From Cichorium intybus (taxonomy: Eukaryota > Streptophyta > Magnoliopsida > Asterales > Asteraceae), in contig CM042017.1 in the NCBI GenBank assembly GCA_023525715.1, positions 83,622,857 to 83,686,856 on the forward strand: a stretch of DNA of 64,000 nucleotides, written 5' to 3'. Position 1 is the first letter of the stretch. The number at the start of each line of letters is the position of its first letter. Made by a program: the position numbers and the translations under genes. Under the pieces are notes generated by a model. The model had not been told where the DNA came from. It saw only the letters and a list, made by a program, of their open reading frames with translations, and ran no database searches. Positions 60,222 to 64,000 of this stretch are shown here, one piece after another.

Positions 60222-60637
60222 ATGGCTCTTCGTCCCTATAATCGCTACGACAAAGTCAAAGTCAAAATGCAAGAGGGAGTGTACGCTGGTGGCATTTACG
60301 GCGTTGTGATCACTGGAGCGTGGAATCACCGTTACGAGGTGAAGATGCCACACTCAATAATGGCGAGAATGGTGGTCCTCTAAAAGTTCACACAAGCTAT
60401 CCCTACCTGCAGCCTGTCCCACCAAAAATCTTGGTGGAGTACAAACAGTTCGACCTCGTAGAGGTCTGGAACAGGAGGGGGTGGTGGCCGGCGGTGATTA
60501 CTCGCACAACTCCCCACAGTCAGTACCATGTGGGTCTGGCTGATGGGACATGGCTCTTTGTGGATGAGAGCGAGGTGCGAATCCACCAGGCTTTCCATCT
60601 TGGTGATCCTCTCATGTGGCACTACTATAAGTTGTAG
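60222..60637 (+). pseudogene. Agenet/Tudor-like domain protein, one-base frameshift
   Basis: Start MALRPYNRYDKVKVKMQEGV. Frame 1 continues GGIYGVVITGAWNHRYEVKM and hits a stop near 60381. A one-base loss around 60355-60363 moves the rest into the frame that gives ILVEYKQFDLVEVWNRRGWW, AVITRTTPHSQYHVGLADG and WLFVDESEVRIHQAF, ending WHYYKL at 60637. The pattern (D)VEVW..RGWWPA.I......YHV......W......R is the Agenet (plant Tudor-like) repeat. Two units are visible, about 140 residues in all. Agenet domains read histone or nucleic-acid marks or act in DUF724-type proteins (family knowledge). It lies on the plus strand, opposite to the retrotransposon around it, with its own TATA box. Apart from the single shift it is well preserved. 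It could be a captured host gene or a resident antisense ORF. Confidence 0.75.
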
Positions 60638-61015
60638 GAAGATGATGCATTTTCTTCTTTTGATATCATGTACTTCCTTCCTTCAGTTATAATAAAATGT
60701 TGCTATCTTTTGCCTTTTTGGTTCTTTTTCTATAAACTGAACACAACTAAAACAAAAACAAAACAAAACGAAAACAAAAAAAACAAATAAACAATATCGA
60801 ACAAAACAAAGAAAAATCTTTTTGAAAATAATAAAAAATTTTGAAAAATTAAAGCATATTTTTGTTGTTTTATTAAGTGAAAATAAAATAATGAGTAAAA
60901 ATTATAAAAGAAAAAGTAAAGAAAACTAAGTGTACAAAAGGATATATCCATTCCGAATCCATTGGTTCTCAGTTGCGATTCCGAGGCATTCCGAACTTCG
61001 GAATCAATCGGAACA
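60638..61015. other. A/T-rich spacer between the Agenet ORF and RNase H
   Basis: A-rich AAAACAAAACRAAAACAAAA-type sequence. No gene. AATAAAATG near 60690 could be a poly(A) signal for the Agenet ORF. Confidence 0.5.
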
Positions 61016-61863
61016 TTAGGTAGATTTCGGAACAGATTCAGCTTCCATCATTCCAAGCCCTTGTAATATTCGATTGAAAGTGAGTTCAGGTAAGGCCTTG
61101 GTAAAAATGTCTGCTAATTGATCTACAGAGCGAACAAAATGGATTTCAATGTTATCATCTTCAACATGATCCTTTATGAAATGGTATCTGAGTGCAATGT
61201 GCTTGGTCTTCGAATGTTGCACTGGATTGTGGCAGATCCGAATCGCACTTTCGGAATCACAGTAAAGAGGAATACGCTTTATGCTGATCCCATAATCCCT
61301 CAGTTGGTTTTGAATCCAAATAATCTGAGAGGTACATGATGCAGCATCAATGTATTCTGCTTCAGCTGTGGAGAGTGAAACACATGTCTGTTTTCTAGAC
61401 TGCCAGCTCACAAGCTTGCCATCTAAAAGTTGACATCCTCCTGAGGTGCTTTTCCGATCTAGTCCACATCCACCAAGATCTGCATCTGAAAATGCTTGTA
61501 TGAAAAATCCAGATCCTGAAGGATACCATAGTCCAAGTGAAGTTGTCCTCTTCAGATATCGGAATATGTTTTTGACAACAGTGAGATGTGGCTCTCTGGG
61601 ATTAGCCTGATATCTAGCACAATAACATACAACAAACATTATGTCAGGTCGACTAGAAGTAAGGTAAAGAAGTGAACCTATCATTTGACGATAGAGTGTA
61701 ATATCTGCTGCAGGTTTCTCCAGAGAAGGAATGAGCTTAGTTCCGAACACCATCGGAACTTTGACTTCTGAATCTCCCATCATTCCGAATTTTTCCAAGA
61801 GTGACTTGGTGTAAGCTTCTTGATTGATAAATATCCCTTCTGAACTTTGCCTGATGTTGAGAC
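61016..61863 (-). pseudogene. Copia reverse transcriptase C-terminus and RNase H
   Basis: An open stretch of about 285 residues on the minus strand. Visible motifs are SLLYLTSSRPDIMFVVCYCA, SDADLGGCGLDRKSTSGG, CVSLSTAEAEYIDAASC, LYCDSESAIRICHNPVQHSK and HFVRSVDQLADIFTKALP. These are the end of the copia reverse transcriptase and its RNase H, ending naturally at 61016-61018. The frame itself is intact. It is cut off from its N-terminal part (63291 onward) by the solo LTR at 61864-63290. Confidence 0.92.
61859..61863. repeat. Left target duplication GAGAC of the solo LTR
   Basis: Repeated exactly at 63291-63295. Confidence 0.93.
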
Positions 61864-63290
61864 TGTAACGCCCCAAATTCAAAAATTATAAAATTTCATT
61901 TATTACCAAAGTTTCCAAAATATTTATTCCTAAAAGTAAAACTGCTCGACATGTTTATTAAACCAACAGCGGAAACATTTGAAAATCATAACATAGTTCA
62001 TTAAAATAAATCTCTTGTATGTGATGCGCTGCCGTCAAGCTTTGCCCTTCCCTTTGTCATTTGAAATACCTAAAATGTTATAAAATCAACGGGTAAGCTT
62101 AAAGCTTAGTGAGTCCACAAATTACCATACATGCCCACACATTAAACAACCCGTCCTCGAGAACGACCTGACCCTACCCGCCATACAACAGCTACGGGCA
62201 TCCATTATACAACAGCTATGGACACGGGGCGGTTCTACCCATCATACAACAGCTATGGGTTCCCGGTTATGGCCCAGCCCATCATACAACAACTATGGGA
62301 CAAGGCAATAGTCCAACTCGTCATACAACACCTATGAGGGGACACGCATCATTACTGAGCCCAACAACAAATAACCACATATATAGAGCAAATCATATAA
62401 CTGTAAATAACACACAAGATGCCTAACATGCAACATCATATAGTAAGGTGAGGATACTCACCTGATTCGAAACCGCACAGATATACTTTAATATCCCCAC
62501 TTAGCTCGTCCACACACATATATCCTACATACACAACATGTCAAGCACTGACTAAACTTCTATAGACTCGCCTAAAGGTCAGTCCCCACGTTTGGTAACC
62601 AACACTGGTCGAAACTAAGCTTTTGGGTCAAACAGCCGCTCGCCGCGGCGTGGCACCTCACCCTACGCGTCGCGGCTTAGTCGAACCCGCGTCGCTGACA
62701 TAGCCTGTCCGCGCCGCGGACTCGTATTAATCCAAAGTCTTTTAAGCCCTAAATCAGTTCAGCCATCGGCTCGGGTTTCACTACATACCCTTCCTGGGGT
62801 CAGAAACTACCCTAAGATCACTTCCTTATGGACATGCAAGTCCATGCATGTCCTTGGTCAAAACCCTAAGTGTTACAAGTCATCTAAGACTACTAGCTAA
62901 TGGATAACACCTTAATACGAGATAAAATGAAATATCAGAAGGTAGATCCTCTTACCTTGCTTCTGGAGAACAGAGGAATGCACTCGATCGACTACAAGCC
63001 TTTCCACACGTTGTATCTCTTCCTTCAAACCTTCAAAGCCTTGGAACCAAAGAGACTCTGCTGAAACCAGTCGACTCCACTCTAGAAATTTCCCAAAAAC
63101 ACGAACCCTAGGGCTGGGACCCTTTATATACGCGTTTAAATCCGAATTAGGGTTTTTCACATTAGCGGCGCACCGCACCGCGAGTTCTTCCGAAACGCAC
63201 CGCGCGTACAAGTCCTTCGCGATCCCAGATTCTTCCTAAAGCCGCGCTGCGGATTAGTCCGGGCCGTGCCTCGGCGGAACGGGTCTTACA
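61864..63290 (-). repeat. Solo LTR of another LTR retrotransposon (1427 bp)
   Basis: The plus strand reads TGTAACGCCCC to GGGTCTTACA, flanked by GAGAC on both sides. The minus strand gives TGTAAGACCCG to GGGGCGTTACA, and a TATATAAAGG box near 63120-63131 on that strand supports minus orientation. The TGTAA/TTACA ends and CpG-rich segments resemble Ty3/gypsy LTRs (inference). No internal region is present, so the rest was removed by LTR-LTR recombination. The frames at 62912-63211 and 63162-63347 are not genes. Confidence 0.9.
62175..62345. repeat. Short tandem repeat inside the solo LTR
   Basis: Five diverged units of about 25-45 bases share CATACAACAGCTATGGG, at about 62181, 62205, 62239, 62281 and 62319. 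Confidence 0.85.
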
Positions 63291-63295
63291 GAGAC
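63291..63295. repeat. Right target duplication GAGAC of the solo LTR
   Basis: Matches 61859-61863. Confidence 0.93.
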
Positions 63296-63941
63296 CAAGG
63301 AAGAAGTTGATTTTTCCCATAGAACTCATTTCAAACTTTGTTTCCATCAGTTTTCGGAACTCGGCGTTAAGCTTGGATGAGTAGATCCGAAAATGATATC
63401 ATCAACATAAATTTGAACGATCATGAGATGATTTCCTTTCTTTTTCCGAAAAAAGGTCGGATCGACAGAGCCTTGCTTGAATTTAGACTGCTTGAGGAAG
63501 CGAGTCAACGTTTCGTACCATGCTCTTGGAGCTTGCTTTAGACCATAAACCGCCTTATCCAAAACGTAGCAGTGATCTGGATGCTTACTGCTGACAAAAC
63601 CTGGCGGTTGTTCGGACATAGACAGTCTCTTCTAGTTCTCTATTCAGAAATGCACACTTAACATCTATTTGGTAGACATCAAATCCCTTGTGTGTCGCAT
63701 ATGCAAGAAAGATCCGAACGGATTCTAGTCTTGCAACAGGTGCGAAAGTTTCTTCATAGTCGATTCCTTCTTCTTGGCAATAGCCTTTGACTACCAATCG
63801 AGCTTTATTCCGAATGACATTACCTTCTTTGTCAAATTTGTTTCGGAATACCCATTTCATTCCGAGAACAGATGCTTTATCTGGAGTCGGAACTAATCTC
63901 CAGACCTTGTTACGCTCAAACTCATTCAGCTCATCTTGCAT
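63291..63941 (-). pseudogene. Copia reverse transcriptase, N-terminal part, two frameshifts
   Basis: The minus strand starts [20 protein letters not shown] and runs through [40 protein letters not shown] and [13 protein letters not shown] one-base insertion near 63605 shifts the frame. The next frame holds DKAVYGLKQAPRAWYETL and the catalytic YVDD (63398-63409). A second shift near 63370 precedes METKFEMSSMGKINFFLGL, which stops at the solo LTR. The wording is Sirevirus-like. The remaining upstream sequence to 64000 (TQSKSHLSCWVGPSYARW-like in reading) continues the same pol. Confidence 0.88.
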
Positions 63942-64000
63942 AGCTTGGACCCACTCAGCATGATAAGTGCGACTTTAACTGTTTTGGGTTCTATCTTTGA

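Larger units (their letters stand above)
54824..64000 (-). mobile_element. Sirevirus-like Ty1/copia element, 3' part (5' part outside window)
   Basis: Minus-strand order from right to left: reverse transcriptase (63941-63291), RNase H (61863-61016), a spacer holding an opposite-strand Agenet ORF, a very long extra coding region (58693-55158), polypurine tract (55125-55138) and a 301-base LTR (54824-55124). An extra ORF between pol and the 3' LTR, in the env position, is a Sirevirus trait (family knowledge). All coding parts carry breaks. A solo LTR (61864-63290) splits pol. Confidence 0.8.

Noticed and set aside
60730..60951. 73-residue minus-strand frame rich in Phe and Leu, membrane-like
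   Set aside because: A product of the A-rich spacer sequence; it has no conserved pattern or context.
62912..63347. Minus-strand frames near the solo LTR edge
   Set aside because: They lie in or cross the LTR boundary, and the part that looks like protein belongs to the interrupted reverse transcriptase.

Overview
This is nuclear DNA of a flowering plant, probably a eudicot. An Asteraceae genome such as lettuce is my guess from the style of the repeats and is not proven here. The evidence is nested Ty1/copia LTR retrotransposons primed by initiator-tRNA-Met, a Stowaway MITE, a hAT-type MITE, plant-style GT-AG introns, and a plant Helitron that carries an RPA-like gene. I see no intact ordinary host gene, no tRNA or rRNA gene and no CRISPR. 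The window is essentially a stack of transposable elements with gene fragments caught between and inside them.

1-26574: four related copia-type elements. Copy A (+, starts left of the window, ends 6517) and copy B (+, 8849-16921, complete, CATTA target duplications, LTRs differing at only 2 of 777 positions) lack usable pol and are non-autonomous. Both sit inside copy D, an older minus-strand element (6518-8848 plus 16922-18651). Copy C (-, 19403-26574) follows; its 5' LTR is cut off at 26574. A 488-bp hAT-type MITE lies inside copy B and a 254-bp Stowaway MITE inside copy C.

26575-50997: the most interesting part, a large Helitron-like unit. It holds about 9 kb of GT/CA-rich tandem repeat organised as six higher-order units of about 1.70 kb. 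Next comes an apparently intact 10-exon RPA-like single-strand-DNA-binding gene (37273-40304), flanked by a 40-bp perfect inverted repeat. Then come minus-strand captured exons, including three exons of an IQM (IQ-motif) gene, and a 10-exon Rep-helicase gene (44357-50759). The Rep-helicase is broken by two nonsense codons and by a (TA)n expansion inside a coding exon. A canonical Helitron 3' end (hairpin plus CTAG before T) closes it at 50997. The 5' end is ambiguous (27874 or about 28034, or it may be missing).

50998-54823: a decayed Myb/SANT-like ORF (four in-frame stops) interrupted by a truncated copia LTR, two terminal exons of an unrecognised gene, and two clusters of 14-18-bp palindromes.

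54824-64000: the 3' part of a minus-strand Sirevirus-like copia element. It has a 301-bp LTR, a polypurine tract, a very long extra coding region in the env position with its own TATA box, an opposite-strand Agenet-domain ORF with its own TATA box, and RNase H and reverse transcriptase remnants. A 1427-bp solo LTR with GAGAC target duplications splits the pol region.
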